This document shows, in pieces, positions 40,086 through 48,832 of a DNA stretch of 64,000 bases. How positions within the stretch are numbered: position 1 is the first letter of the stretch; every line of letters starts with the position of its first letter. The stretch is from positions 186,001 to 250,000 of the forward strand of contig NZ_JARHTP010000010.1 of NCBI RefSeq assembly GCF_029223485.1, read 5' to 3'. A program made the translations under genes and the position numbers. Below the pieces are notes generated by a model. That model was not told the origin of the DNA. It saw nothing but the letters and a program-made list of their open reading frames with translations, and did no database searches. The DNA comes from Streptomyces coacervatus. GTDB lineage: Bacteria > Actinomycetota > Actinomycetes > Streptomycetales > Streptomycetaceae.

Positions 40086-40763
40086 ATGCGCGTGCTGGTC
40101 GTCGAGGACGAGGAGCGGTTCGCGGCCGGGCTCAGGGACGGGCTGGAGGCCGAGGGCTTTGCGGTGGACGTCGCGCCCGACGGGGTGGACGGGCTGTGGC
40201 TCGCGCGGGAGAACGCGTACGACGCGATCGTCCTCGACATCATGCTGCCCCGCCTCAACGGCTACCGGGTCTGCCGGACGCTGCGCGGCGAGGGCGACTG
40301 GACGCCGATCCTCATGCTCACCGCCAAGGAGGGCGAGTGGGACGAGATCGAGGGCCTCGACACCGGCGCCGACGACTATCTGACCAAACCGGTCTCGTAC
40401 GGAGTGCTCCTCGCCCGGCTGCGGGCGCTGCTGCGCCGCAAGGCACGGGAGCGGCCCGCCGTCCTCGCCGCCGGTGACCTGCAACTCGACCCCGCGACCC
40501 GCACCGTGAGCCGGGCCGGGCGCGGCATCGAGGTCACCGCGCGCGAGTTCGCGGTCCTGGAGTTCCTGCTGCGGCGGGCCGGCGAGGCGGTGTCCAAGCG
40601 GACCATCCTCGACCACGTCTGGGGCGACGACTTCGAGGGCGATCCGAACATCGTCGAGGTGTATGTACGACGGCTGCGCAACAAGGTCGACCGGCCCTTC
40701 GGGCGGCGGTCGCTGCTGACGATGCGGGGGCACGGGTATCGGCTGGTGCCCGATGACGGGTGA
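40086..40763 (+). CDS. Two-component response regulator, OmpR/PhoB type
   Basis: 225 residues. Receiver domain with acidic pocket VEDEE, phosphoacceptor Asp51 in IVLDIMLPRLNG, Thr in LMLTAKEG and Lys in DDYLTKPVSYG; winged-helix DNA-binding domain from about residue 125 (ILDHVWGDDFEGDPNIVEV then VYVRRLRNKVD). Overlaps the histidine kinase start by 11 bp, so the pair is translationally coupled. Likely controls the lipoprotein gene just downstream and itself; the stimulus is unknown. Confidence 0.95.
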   Translation: MRVLVVEDEERFAAGLRDGLEAEGFAVDVAPDGVDGLWLARENAYDAIVLDIMLPRLNGYRVCRTLRGEGDWTPILMLTAKEGEWDEIEGLDTGADDYLTKPVSYGVLLARLRALLRRKARERPAVLAAGDLQLDPATRTVSRAGRGIEVTAREFAVLEFLLRRAGEAVSKRTILDHVWGDDFEGDPNIVEVYVRRLRNKVDRPFGRRSLLTMRGHGYRLVPDDG

Positions 40764-41982
40764 GCGGCGGCAGCAGCGGCGCCTGCGGGCCGTGCGCGTG
40801 CGGGCCACGCTCATCGCCGCGCTGGCCGTGGCGCTCGCCCTGGTCGCGGGCGGTACGGCGCTGGTGCTCGGGCTGCGCTCCGAGCTCTCGGGCGACGTAC
40901 GGGACGCGGCGCGGGCCCGGGCGCAGCAGGTGGCCAGGGTGATCGACGCGGGACGCGGGGTGCCCGCGCCGACCGTGACCGATCCCGCCGAGGAGTTCCT
41001 GCAGGTCGTGGACGCGTCGGGCAAGGTGGTCGCCGCCAGCAGCAACGTCAGGGGACAGCCGGCGCTGGCCCGGCTGAGCCCGGGGCACAGCGCGTCCGTG
41101 CGCACCCCGCTCGACGAGGACCCCTTCCTGGTCGTCGCCGCCGGCGCACAGGACGGCGACCGGAAGCTCGTCGTCCTGGACGGCCGGGCGCCCGCCGGAG
41201 TCGCGGAGGCCTCCTCGACCGTGACCCGGCTGCTGCTCATCGGCCTGCCCGTGCTGCTGGTGCTCGCGGCCGCCGCGACCTGGGCCGCCGTGGGCCTGGC
41301 ACTGCGCCGGGTGGCCCGCGCGGAGGCGGCACAGCGCCGCTTCGTCTCCGACGCCTCGCACGAACTGCGCTCACCCGTCGCCGCCGTACGCCAGCACGCC
41401 GAGGTCGCCCTCGCCCACCCCGGACGCACCGACGCGGGCGCGCTCGCCACCACCGTGCACGACGAGGCCGTACGCATGCAGCGCCTCGTCGACGACCTGC
41501 TGCTGCTCGCCCGCGCCGACGAGGGTGCACCGGCCGCCCCGCGACGGCCCGTGGACCTCGACGACCTCGTCCTGGAGGAGCTGCGGCGGCTGCGCTCGAC
41601 CACCGAACTGCGCATCGACGGCACCGCGGTGGGCGCGGCCCGGGTGCGGGGCGACGAGGACGCGCTGCGCCGCCTGGTGCGCAACCTCGGGGAGAACGCG
41701 GCACGTCACGCACGCACGCGCGTGGCGTTCACGCTGGCCGACACGGGCGACGGGCGGGTGCGGCTGGTCGTCGAGGACGACGGCCCCGGGATTCCGGCCG
41801 CGGACCGCAAGCGGGTCTTCGAACGGTTCGTACGGCTCGACGAGTCCCGTTCGCGTGAAGCGGGCGGCGCCGGGCTGGGCCTCGCGATCGTCGCCGAGGT
41901 GGCGGCGGCGCACGGCGGCAGTGTGCGGGTGGGGGACGGGGCGCGGTTCGTGGTGACCCTGCCGTCCGGGGAGCGGAACTGA
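40753..41982 (+). CDS. Sensor histidine kinase
   Basis: 409 residues. Two membrane helices (about 15-37 and 155-180) enclose an extracytoplasmic sensor of about 115 residues. Dimerisation/phosphoacceptor motif FVSDASHELRSPVAAVRQH; N box NLGENAARHARTR; G1 VEDDGPGIPAADR; F box FERFVRLDESRS; G2 GGAGLGLAIVAEVA. The HAMP segment is short or absent between TM2 and the H-box. Cognate kinase of the preceding regulator, resembling envelope-stress or antibiotic-response systems of streptomycetes. Confidence 0.95.
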   Translation: MTGERRQQRRLRAVRVRATLIAALAVALALVAGGTALVLGLRSELSGDVRDAARARAQQVARVIDAGRGVPAPTVTDPAEEFLQVVDASGKVVAASSNVRGQPALARLSPGHSASVRTPLDEDPFLVVAAGAQDGDRKLVVLDGRAPAGVAEASSTVTRLLLIGLPVLLVLAAAATWAAVGLALRRVARAEAAQRRFVSDASHELRSPVAAVRQHAEVALAHPGRTDAGALATTVHDEAVRMQRLVDDLLLLARADEGAPAAPRRPVDLDDLVLEELRRLRSTTELRIDGTAVGAARVRGDEDALRRLVRNLGENAARHARTRVAFTLADTGDGRVRLVVEDDGPGIPAADRKRVFERFVRLDESRSREAGGAGLGLAIVAEVAAAHGGSVRVGDGARFVVTLPSGERN

Positions 41983-42039
41983 ACGCTCCGTCAGGTGTGT
42001 TCAGCCTCCGTTCAGCGGTGCGGCGGGACGCTGGCCGGC

Positions 42040-43341
42040 ATGAGGAACAAGACCATCTGGCCCGTTCTGGGAGCCGCCGTACTGCTGTCCGGCGCCTGCT
42101 CCGGGAACCAGGCGCACCACTCCGACTGCGTCCACGTCGTCGACGAGACCACCGGAAGGACGGGCGCGTCCTGTCTGCCGCTCGCACCGAAGAGCGACCG
42201 CGTCGACCTCTCGTCACCACGCTTCACCCACCCCGGCCGCATCACCAACCCCCTCCACCCCACCGCACAGGTCGCCCAGACCGTCTACGGCGGCCAGGAG
42301 TCCGGCAAACCCTTCCGCACCGAGGTCACCCTCCTCCCCGGCACCAAGACCATCACCTGGGGCAACCGCACCATCCACGCCGTGACCTCGCAGTACGTCG
42401 CCTTCTCCGCGGGCCGCGTGGTAGAGGTCGCCGACGACTACTACGCCCAGGCCGATGACGGCTCCGTCTGGTATCTCGGCGAGACGGTCTTCAACTACGA
42501 CAACGGCGTCGTCGCCGACACCGAGGGCACCTGGCAGGCGGGCCACAAGCACGCCCCCGGCGCGATGATCATGCCCGCGCACCCGCACAAGGGCGATGTC
42601 TACCGCACGGAGAACGACCCCGGAGTCGTCTTCGAGCAGGTCACGGTCCGGGCCGCCGGGCAGACCGTCGACGGGCCGTACGGGAGGATCAAGAACGCGA
42701 TCACCGTGCACGAGCTGCACATGGACGGCACGACCGAGGACAAGGTCTTCGCCCCCGGGTACGGCGAGTTCTCCACCGGCTCGGCGGGCGGCGACCTGGA
42801 GGCGGTGTCGCTCGCCGTACCGACGGACGCGACGCGTGCACCGGTCCCGGCGGGGCTGGCCGCGCTCGACCGGGCGGTCCGCACGGCCCACGCCGGCCCT
42901 GCACCCGCGACGGTCCGCGCGGTGCGCGAGGCCTGGGACGCCTACCGCGCCTCCGACGCCGTACCGGCGCTGCTGGTGCGGCAGATGACCCGGGACCTGG
43001 ACGCCTGGCGGAAGGCTCCGCAGGACCGGGCGGCGGCGCTGCGGGCCGAGCAGAACACCACGGATCTGCTGCTGCGCCACGAGCCGCTGAAGACCGTCGA
43101 ACGGGCCCGACTCGACATGTGGGCACGGCAGTTGGGCATCGACGCCCGGGCGCGTGACGCGGGTTCCGTCGCCGGGGACGTGACCGGCCTCGAACTCGTA
43201 CGGCAGCGGGGCTCCACGCCCAAGTCGGCGGTTCTCACGGCGGACCTGGCGAAAGCCAGGGAGGCGGCGGACCGCAAGGACACGGCGGCGGCCGGACGGA
43301 TCGCCCGGCAACTGACCGAGGACATCGCGGCGTTGCGGTGA
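42040..43341 (+). CDS. Lipoprotein of unknown function downstream of the two-component system
   Basis: 433 residues from ATG 42040. Lipoprotein signal peptide with lipobox LLSGACSG (Cys near residue 20). Extracytoplasmic N-terminal domain with YGGQESGKPFRTEVTLLPGTK, VVEVADDYYAQADDGSVWYLGE, FNYDNG and WQAGHKHAPGAMIMPAHP, probably beta-rich; C-terminal 150 residues are helical, ending LTEDIAALR. No catalytic motif identified. It starts 57 bp after the kinase stop and is likely part of the same regulatory unit, either a target or an accessory sensor. Confidence 0.82.
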   Translation: MRNKTIWPVLGAAVLLSGACSGNQAHHSDCVHVVDETTGRTGASCLPLAPKSDRVDLSSPRFTHPGRITNPLHPTAQVAQTVYGGQESGKPFRTEVTLLPGTKTITWGNRTIHAVTSQYVAFSAGRVVEVADDYYAQADDGSVWYLGETVFNYDNGVVADTEGTWQAGHKHAPGAMIMPAHPHKGDVYRTENDPGVVFEQVTVRAAGQTVDGPYGRIKNAITVHELHMDGTTEDKVFAPGYGEFSTGSAGGDLEAVSLAVPTDATRAPVPAGLAALDRAVRTAHAGPAPATVRAVREAWDAYRASDAVPALLVRQMTRDLDAWRKAPQDRAAALRAEQNTTDLLLRHEPLKTVERARLDMWARQLGIDARARDAGSVAGDVTGLELVRQRGSTPKSAVLTADLAKAREAADRKDTAAAGRIARQLTEDIAALR

Positions 43342-43364
43342 CGGCCGGCGCGCGCCTCCGGGGC

Positions 43365-44402
43365 TCAGGCTCCGATCGGGGCGAGCATCAGCGGCTCGAT
43401 CCTGCCCTCCAGCATGTAGCCCAGGCCCCGCACGGCACACACGTCGGGCTGTTCGGCGATGTGCACCGGCATCCCGGTGGCCTCCCGCAGCATCTGGTCG
43501 AGGCCCGGCAGCAGCGCGCTGCCGCCCACCATCGTGATCCCGCGGTCGACGAGGTCGGCGACCAGATCGGGCGGGCACTCCCGCAGCACCCGCCCGATGC
43601 CGTCGAGCACGGCCGTCAGCGGGGTCTCGATCGCGTTGCGCACGGCGGCGGTGTCGACCTGCACGGAACGGGCGAGCCCGGTGACGACGTCCCGCCCCCG
43701 GATCTCCGTGGAGGCCGGCCCCTGGGCGGTGATCCCCATGTTGGACAGGGCGATGTGCAGGGGCCGTACGGACTGGCCGGGGAGCGTCAACTCGTGCTGA
43801 TGGCGCAGATGCTGGACGATCGCATGGTCGACGGCCTCCCCGCCGACGGGAATGCGTTCGGCGGCCACGCTCGACCCGAGCGAGAGCACGGCCACCTGGG
43901 TGGTCGTGGTCCCGCACGCCATGATCATGGTGGCCTCGGGCTCCTGCACGGGCAGTCCGCACCCCACGGCGGCGGCGATCAGCGTGTCGACGAGCTCCAC
44001 CCGCCGGGCACCGAGCCCGACGAGCGTCTCGGTGGCGGCCCGGCGGGCCAGCGGGTCGGCCTCGTGCGGGGTGCAGGCCGCGGCCCGCAGATAGGGCTTG
44101 CGGCGCAGGGCGCGACGGACCTTGTCGCCGAGCAGGCCACGGAGCATGCGCTGCGCCATCTCGATGTCGACGACGGTGCCGCCGGACACCGGGCGCACGA
44201 CACGGATGTAGTGCGGCGTGCGGCCCTTCATCCGCTCGGCGAACTCGCCCACGGCGATGAGGGCACCGGTACGGGTGTTCACGGCGGCGACGGACGGCTG
44301 GTCGACGACCAGACCGACGCCCCTGACATAGACGCGGGTCCGGGCCGCCCCCAGGTCAACGGCAAAGTGGCAGCGCCGCAACTGCTCCAGACTTGCGGTC
44401 AT
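43365..44402 (-). CDS. mbl: MreB-like actin homologue
   Basis: 345 residues from ATG 44402 (GGAGGG 6 nt upstream). Actin/Hsp70 fold: phosphate 1 loop FAVDLGAARTRVYVRGVGLV, connect 1 RRVELVDTLIAAAVGCGL, phosphate 2 MIMACGTTTTQVAVLSLG, adenosine motif ITMVGGSALLPGLDQML. It diverges from canonical MreB: the first loop is DLGAARTRVY and the second has CGTTTT instead of DIGGGT, so it fits the Mbl paralogue of Streptomyces, which has a role in spore-wall assembly with MreB. Convergent with the lipoprotein gene. Confidence 0.88.
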   Translation of the reverse strand: MTASLEQLRRCHFAVDLGAARTRVYVRGVGLVVDQPSVAAVNTRTGALIAVGEFAERMKGRTPHYIRVVRPVSGGTVVDIEMAQRMLRGLLGDKVRRALRRKPYLRAAACTPHEADPLARRAATETLVGLGARRVELVDTLIAAAVGCGLPVQEPEATMIMACGTTTTQVAVLSLGSSVAAERIPVGGEAVDHAIVQHLRHQHELTLPGQSVRPLHIALSNMGITAQGPASTEIRGRDVVTGLARSVQVDTAAVRNAIETPLTAVLDGIGRVLRECPPDLVADLVDRGITMVGGSALLPGLDQMLREATGMPVHIAEQPDVCAVRGLGYMLEGRIEPLMLAPIGA

Positions 44403-44670
44403 GCAGGGTCCCTCCAGACAACGCCGACCGTGGGGGCCGCCGGGTGTGGCGGTCCCCACTGGCATCGTGCGGTGCGGGAGCCGGGTGGCGCCTTTTGTGG
44501 GGGGCCGGTCGGGGTGCAGGGGCCGGTCGGGGTGCGGCCGAATGGGGGTTCTGTGGTTTATGGCTGTCGGTACGGGGTGCTCTGGGCCGCGCCCTTCGCG
44601 ATGACCGCGACCGTCTCCCCGCGCCGTGTGGCTTCGCCGGACTTCATTGTCGCGGACGGGCATCGAGGTG
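44403..44670. other. Intergenic stretch between carboxyltransferase and mbl
   Basis: Contains the mbl promoter region and an 18-bp tandem repeat at 44501. A 29-codon minus-strand frame (MKSGEATRRGETVAVIAKGA and on, ATG near 44648) has good codon bias but no ribosome binding site; I do not call it as a gene. Confidence 0.5.
44501..44536. repeat. 18-bp tandem repeat upstream of mbl
   Basis: GGGGCCGGTCGGGGTGCA is followed directly by the same 18 bases with a final G. Two copies, about 100 bp upstream of the mbl start. Confidence 0.8.
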
Positions 44671-46116
44671 TCAGGGGTTCACCGGGCCGACGATGCCCCG
44701 GATCACCCCCAGCTCCACCAAGTCCTGCGGGCGGATGCGTAGCTGGTCCGCCGTCGCCTCGACCTGGTCGGCCGGGCGTTTGAGGATCGCGGCCGCGAGC
44801 TCCGGAGCGATCACCGAGAAGTAGCTGTCCGGCGTGGCCCAGGTGTTGCCCGCTGCGGCCAGCGCCAGCGCGCCGCCGGAGCCGCCCTCGCCGATCACCA
44901 GCGTGGTGACCGGCGTACGGGCGGCCGCCACCGCGCCGAACAGCTCCGCGATGGCGGGTCCGGCGGCCTGGCGTTCCGCCTCCGCGTCGTTGGCCGCGCC
45001 CGGTGTGTCGACCAGGGTCAGCACCGGGATGCCCAGGCGGTCGGCGAGGCGGATCAGGCGGGCGGCTGTGCGGTAGCCCGCCGGGCGGGTGGCTGTGCCC
45101 GTCTGGGCGGCGTAGGCGACGGTTCGTCCCGCGTGGTTGCCGAAGCCGCAGAGCATGCCCTTGGTGTCGGTGCCGCCTGCGCGGTCGCCGCTGATCGCTG
45201 CGCGGTGGGTGAAGTATGCCGACAGGTAGGCCTCTGCACGCGGGCGTTGAGGTGAGCGGGCGTGTTGGACTGCGTCCCAGCCGGTGGCGGGGTGGGCGGC
45301 GGTGCCGAGGGCGGCGGGGACGGGGGCGGGCGGACCGGCGCTGGGGGCAGGGGTCGCTTGCCCGCGCGTGCGGGGTGCCGCTGCGCCCACCCGTGCCGCC
45401 CCAGCGGCACGACTGCCCGCAGCTACGCCAGCGTGACCGCCCATCAGCAGGCGGAGCCATAGGCCCAGCGTCTCCCGTAGGGCTGGCAGCTGGACCACCG
45501 CGTCCGCCGAACCCGCCGTCACCTGTGCCTCTGCCGTGTACGCCGTCGGGTCCGCGTCCGGCGGTCGTACTCGCGACCCGGCGAAGCCCACCTGCGCGCC
45601 CGGCAGGGCGAGGGTTACGTCGGCCCCGGCGCCCAGGGTGGCCCAGCCGCCGCCGGTTGTCGGGTCGCGGAGGACGGCGATCTGGGGGAGGCCGGCCTCG
45701 CGGGTGAGGGCCGACTGGCGGGCCACGCGCTGGAGTTGGGTCAGGGCGAGCATGCCCTCCTGCATGCGGCTGCCGCCCGTGGCTACCAGTGGGACGACCG
45801 GGAGGCGGTGAGTGCGGGCGTGGGTGTATGCCGCTTCCAGGCGGTCGCCGGTGCGTTCGCCGAGGGAGCCGCCGAGGAAGCCGAACTCGAAGGCGATCAG
45901 CACGGCTTGCGTGCCGAGCACGCTTGCTGTCCCGCACACCACGGACTCCGACTCACCGGTTCGCTCGGCCGCTCGGGCGCGCGAGGCGTCGTAGCCCTGC
46001 CAGGCGAGGGGGCCGTCGGGCGCGGACTCCCCTGCGGGGGCGGGGAGTTCGATGAAGGTCGACGGGTCGGTGACCAGCGCCAGGATCTCGCGGGCGGAGA
46101 GGCGTCGCTCAGGCAC
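44671..46116 (-). CDS. Acyl-CoA carboxylase carboxyltransferase (fused two-domain), repeat inserted in linker
   Basis: 481 residues. N-terminal half: FEFGFLGGSLGERTGDRLE, PVVPLVATGGSRMQEGM and DPTTGGGWATLGAGADV (acyl-CoA-binding oxyanion loop). C-terminal half: RAEAYLSAYFTHRAAISGDR, GMLCGFGNHAGRTVAYAAQT, GIPVLTLVDTPGAANDAEAE and VIGEGGSGGALALAAAGNTW (carboxybiotin side). Transfers CO2 from biotin carrier to acetyl- or propionyl-CoA. Residues about 231-248 (AGSRAAGAARVGAAAP) come from a family B repeat, and the Pro/Ala-rich segment around it (to about 280) looks inserted between the two crotonase folds. Overlaps matB by 8 bp at its start, so translation is coupled. Confidence 0.88.
   Translation of the reverse strand: MPERRLSAREILALVTDPSTFIELPAPAGESAPDGPLAWQGYDASRARAAERTGESESVVCGTASVLGTQAVLIAFEFGFLGGSLGERTGDRLEAAYTHARTHRLPVVPLVATGGSRMQEGMLALTQLQRVARQSALTREAGLPQIAVLRDPTTGGGWATLGAGADVTLALPGAQVGFAGSRVRPPDADPTAYTAEAQVTAGSADAVVQLPALRETLGLWLRLLMGGHAGVAAGSRAAGAARVGAAAPRTRGQATPAPSAGPPAPVPAALGTAAHPATGWDAVQHARSPQRPRAEAYLSAYFTHRAAISGDRAGGTDTKGMLCGFGNHAGRTVAYAAQTGTATRPAGYRTAARLIRLADRLGIPVLTLVDTPGAANDAEAERQAAGPAIAELFGAVAAARTPVTTLVIGEGGSGGALALAAAGNTWATPDSYFSVIAPELAAAILKRPADQVEATADQLRIRPQDLVELGVIRGIVGPVNP
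45374..45425 (-). repeat. Family B repeat, copy 2, inside the carboxyltransferase gene
   Basis: Reverse orientation relative to copy 1; same 52 bases apart from few changes, from GGTGCCGCTGCGCCCACC to CCCGCAGCTA. It keeps the reading frame. Confidence 0.9.
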
Positions 46117-47563
46117 GGTGGAGTGCCCGCTTCATGATCTTCCCCATGTCGTTGCGGGGGAGGACGGAGAGGTAGTGCACCACGCGGGGGCGCTTGTGCG
46201 GGGCGAGGCGGCTCGCCACATGGTCCGCCAACTCATCGGCGCTCGGTGGTGATTGGGGGTCCGCCGGGACCACCCATGCCACGATCCGCTCGCCCAGGTC
46301 CTCGTCCGGCTCGCCGGTGACCGCGGCCTCCCGCACCCCCGCGTGCTCCAGCAGGGCGTTCTCGATCTCACCGGCCCCGATCTTGTAACCCCCGCTCTTG
46401 ATCAGGTCGGTGGCCTTGCGGCCGACGATGCGGACGTAGCCGTCGGCGTCACGCACCGCCATGTCGCCGGTGCGGAACCAGCCGTCCGCCGTGAAGGCGG
46501 CCTCGGTCGCGTCGGGGCGGTTGAGGTAGCCGGTGAAGAGGTTCGGGCCGCGTACCTGGATCTCGCCGACCGTCTCGGAGTCGTACGACGTGATCGGCGA
46601 CCCGTCCTCCTCCACGAGCCGCAGCTCGACGCCCGGCAGCGGTACGCCCACCGTGCCCGCGCGCGGCTCGCCGTCCGCCCGCACGCTCGTGTTCATGAGG
46701 GTTTCCGTCATGCCGTAGCGCTCGATGACCCGCCGTCCGGTCGCCGCCGCGATGCGCTCGTGGTCGTGGACGGGGAGGGCGGCGGAACCCGAGACGAGCA
46801 GCCGCGCCCGGCCGAGGGCCTTCGCCAACTCCGGTTCCGTTGCGAGCGCTTGGGCGATTCGGTGGTACATCGTCGGAACGCCGAACATCATCGTCGCGCC
46901 CTCGTTCAGCTCGCGCGCCACGCCCTCCGTGCTGAACCGGCCCAGGTGGCGGACGGACCCGCCGCGCCGGAGCGGGCCCAGGATGCCCAGCACCAGACCG
47001 TGCACATGGAACAGCGGCAGCCCGTGCACGAGTACGTCGTCACCGGTCCACTGCCAGGCGTCGGCGAGCGCGTCCAGCGTGGTCGCGATCGCCCGGCGCG
47101 GAAGGACGGCGCCCTTGGGCGGGCCGGTGGTGCCGGAGGTGTAGACGATCAGTGCCGGGTCCTCGTCGCCGGGGGAGGGGGCGGGGGAGGGGCCGCCTCC
47201 CGTGCCGGACACGTCCACATCCACATCGATGCGCTCCAAGTCCCGTACGGGATATGGCAGTTCGTCACCGGGAGCCGCCAGCACCACCGACGGCGCGCTG
47301 TCGGACAGGATGTGCCCGAGCTCCTTCTCCCCCGACTTCGGGTTGAGCGGCACCGCGGCCGCCCCGGCCCGCAGCGCCGCCACCACGGCCACGGCCGTCT
47401 CCAGCGCCGGCGTGGCCCAGACCGCGACCCGTCCGCCGCGCGGGAGCCGGGCCGCCAGGGCGCCGGTCGCGGCGGCGAACTCGGCATACGTCAGGGACCG
47501 GTCACCGAACCGCAGGGCGATCAGCCCGCTCGGGCTCTCCAGGGCGGGGAAGAGAGAGGACAC
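46109..47563 (-). CDS. matB: Malonyl-CoA/methylmalonyl-CoA synthetase (MatB-type acyl-CoA ligase)
   Basis: 484 residues from GTG 47563 (GGAG 8 nt upstream; N-terminus SSLFPALESPSGLIALRFGD). Adenylate-forming enzyme: P-loop IVYTSGTTGPPKGAVLPRRA, YHRIAQAL, IERYGMTETLMNTSV, GWFRTGDMAVRD, YVRIVGRKATDLIKSGGYKI and the C-terminal PRNDMGKIMKRAL with the catalytic Lys. Makes malonyl-CoA from free malonate, ATP and CoA. S. coelicolor SCO2444 in the same position is a characterised MatB. Coupled to the carboxyltransferase, so both may feed polyketide or fatty-acid precursors. Confidence 0.92.
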   Translation of the reverse strand: MSSLFPALESPSGLIALRFGDRSLTYAEFAAATGALAARLPRGGRVAVWATPALETAVAVVAALRAGAAAVPLNPKSGEKELGHILSDSAPSVVLAAPGDELPYPVRDLERIDVDVDVSGTGGGPSPAPSPGDEDPALIVYTSGTTGPPKGAVLPRRAIATTLDALADAWQWTGDDVLVHGLPLFHVHGLVLGILGPLRRGGSVRHLGRFSTEGVARELNEGATMMFGVPTMYHRIAQALATEPELAKALGRARLLVSGSAALPVHDHERIAAATGRRVIERYGMTETLMNTSVRADGEPRAGTVGVPLPGVELRLVEEDGSPITSYDSETVGEIQVRGPNLFTGYLNRPDATEAAFTADGWFRTGDMAVRDADGYVRIVGRKATDLIKSGGYKIGAGEIENALLEHAGVREAAVTGEPDEDLGERIVAWVVPADPQSPPSADELADHVASRLAPHKRPRVVHYLSVLPRNDMGKIMKRALHRA

Positions 47564-47633
47564 GCGATGCACTCCATCCGTAGGGGCAGGAACGTCACCA
47601 CCGTTCCTACACCAGCCGCCCCGCCGGCGACGA

Positions 47634-48683
47634 TCAGGAGGCTTCCCGCACCACGTCCGCCACCACACAGCTCACGTTGTCCGGGCCCCCGGCCTCGTTC
47701 GCCGAGTCCACCAGGGCCTGTACGGCTGCGTCCGGGGTCCCGGTGGTGAGGATCTGCCGTATGCGGGCGTCGGGCACCACGCCCGACAGGCCGTCGGAGC
47801 ACAGGAGATAGCGGTCGCCGGGGGCCGCGTCATGCAGGCGCAGGTCCGGGGTTCCGATGCCGAGGGCCTTGAGGAGGAGGGCGCGTTGCGGATGCGTCGT
47901 GGCCTCCTCCTCGGTCAGGCGGCCCTCGTCGATCAGCGACTGGACCACCGTGTGGTCGTGGGTGATGCGGAACAACTCCCCGTCGCGCAGCAGGTAGGCG
48001 CGGGAGTCGCCGATGTGGACGAGGGCCAGGCGGGAGCCCGTCCAGAGCAGGGCCGTCAGGGTCGTGCCGTTCTCGTCGGCGCCGTCCGCCGCGTCCCGGA
48101 CCGCCTCGGTCGCGCCCTGCACGGCGTCCTCCAGGAGGTTGAGGACGCCGCCGGCCGGCAGCTCCTCGGTGTCCAGGAAGCGCAGGGCCTCCACGGCCGC
48201 GCTGCTGACCAGTGCGCCGGCCGGGCCGCAGCCGTCGGCCACCGCCAGCAGCCTTGTGCCCGCGTACGCCGTGTCCTGGTTGGCGGGCCGGACCAGGCCG
48301 CGGTCGGAGTGGGCGAAGTAACGAAGTTCCAGCATGGTGGTGTCCTTCCTCGGATCTTCCGTCAGGTGGTCCACGAGGAACGCGGCGAGATCCCGCCGTA
48401 CCGCCGTCTCGGCCTCCACCCGCGCCCAGTACGCACGGATCTCCCCGGCGGCGGCCGCCGGTTCGAGCGCGCACACCTCCCGGATACGGGCCAGCGGCAT
48501 GCCCAGCCGTCGCAGCCACGCCACCAGCCGGGCCTGCTCCAGCTGCCCGCGGGCGTAGTAGCGGTAGCCGGTGTGCGGGTCGACCCAGGCGGGGCGCAGC
48601 AGCTCCAGCTCGTCGTAGAGGCGAAGGGCTTTCGGTGAGAGCCGGCAGGCCCGCGCGAAGGCACCGATCGTGAGCATGTCCAT
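47634..48683 (-). CDS. MerR-type regulator fused to a PP2C phosphatase
   Basis: 349 residues in one frame. Residues 1-75: MerR winged helix (MLTIGAFARACRLSPKALRL, HTGYRYYARGQLEQA). Residues 76-115: coiled linker like the MerR dimerisation helix. Residues 117-349: PP2C domain with SDRGLVRPANQDTAYA, VADGCGPAG (metal Asp; usual DGMGG replaced), GTTLTALLWTGSRLALVHIG, DSRAYLLRDG, LLCSDGLSGVV and GGPDNVSCVV. A sensor-free phosphatase joined to a DNA-binding domain is unusual. Its promoter has the MerR 19-bp spacer with a dyad (48720-48750), suggesting autoregulation. Divergent from the ATP-grasp gene. Confidence 0.9.
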   Translation of the reverse strand: MDMLTIGAFARACRLSPKALRLYDELELLRPAWVDPHTGYRYYARGQLEQARLVAWLRRLGMPLARIREVCALEPAAAAGEIRAYWARVEAETAVRRDLAAFLVDHLTEDPRKDTTMLELRYFAHSDRGLVRPANQDTAYAGTRLLAVADGCGPAGALVSSAAVEALRFLDTEELPAGGVLNLLEDAVQGATEAVRDAADGADENGTTLTALLWTGSRLALVHIGDSRAYLLRDGELFRITHDHTVVQSLIDEGRLTEEEATTHPQRALLLKALGIGTPDLRLHDAAPGDRYLLCSDGLSGVVPDARIRQILTTGTPDAAVQALVDSANEAGGPDNVSCVVADVVREAS

Positions 48684-48719
48684 GTGCGCCTCGCTGGTCT
48701 CGTCGTGTTCCCGCCACCG

Positions 48720-48750
48720 ATGCTGGGGCTTCCCCGAAGGGGAAGGTCAA
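48720..48750 (-). promoter_or_regulatory. Autoregulatory MerR-type promoter of the MerR-PP2C gene
   Basis: On the minus strand, TTGACC (48750-48745) and CAGCAT (48725-48720) are separated by exactly 19 bp, and the spacer holds the perfect dyad CTTCCCC-TTC-GGGGAAG (48729-48745). MerR proteins bind dyads in overlong 19-20 bp spacers. The predicted transcript starts about 30 nt before the ATG. Confidence 0.8.
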
Positions 48751-48832
48751 TTCGGTTGCTTTGGTTGCGGGCGCCATGTCTAGCCTGCGGAGCAATCCAT
48801 CGACGTATGAGGTTACGAAACCGGAGGCCACC

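Noticed and set aside
44558..44670. Small minus-strand frame after the carboxyltransferase
   Set aside because: 29 codons, no ribosome binding site; codon bias alone is not enough in this GC context.
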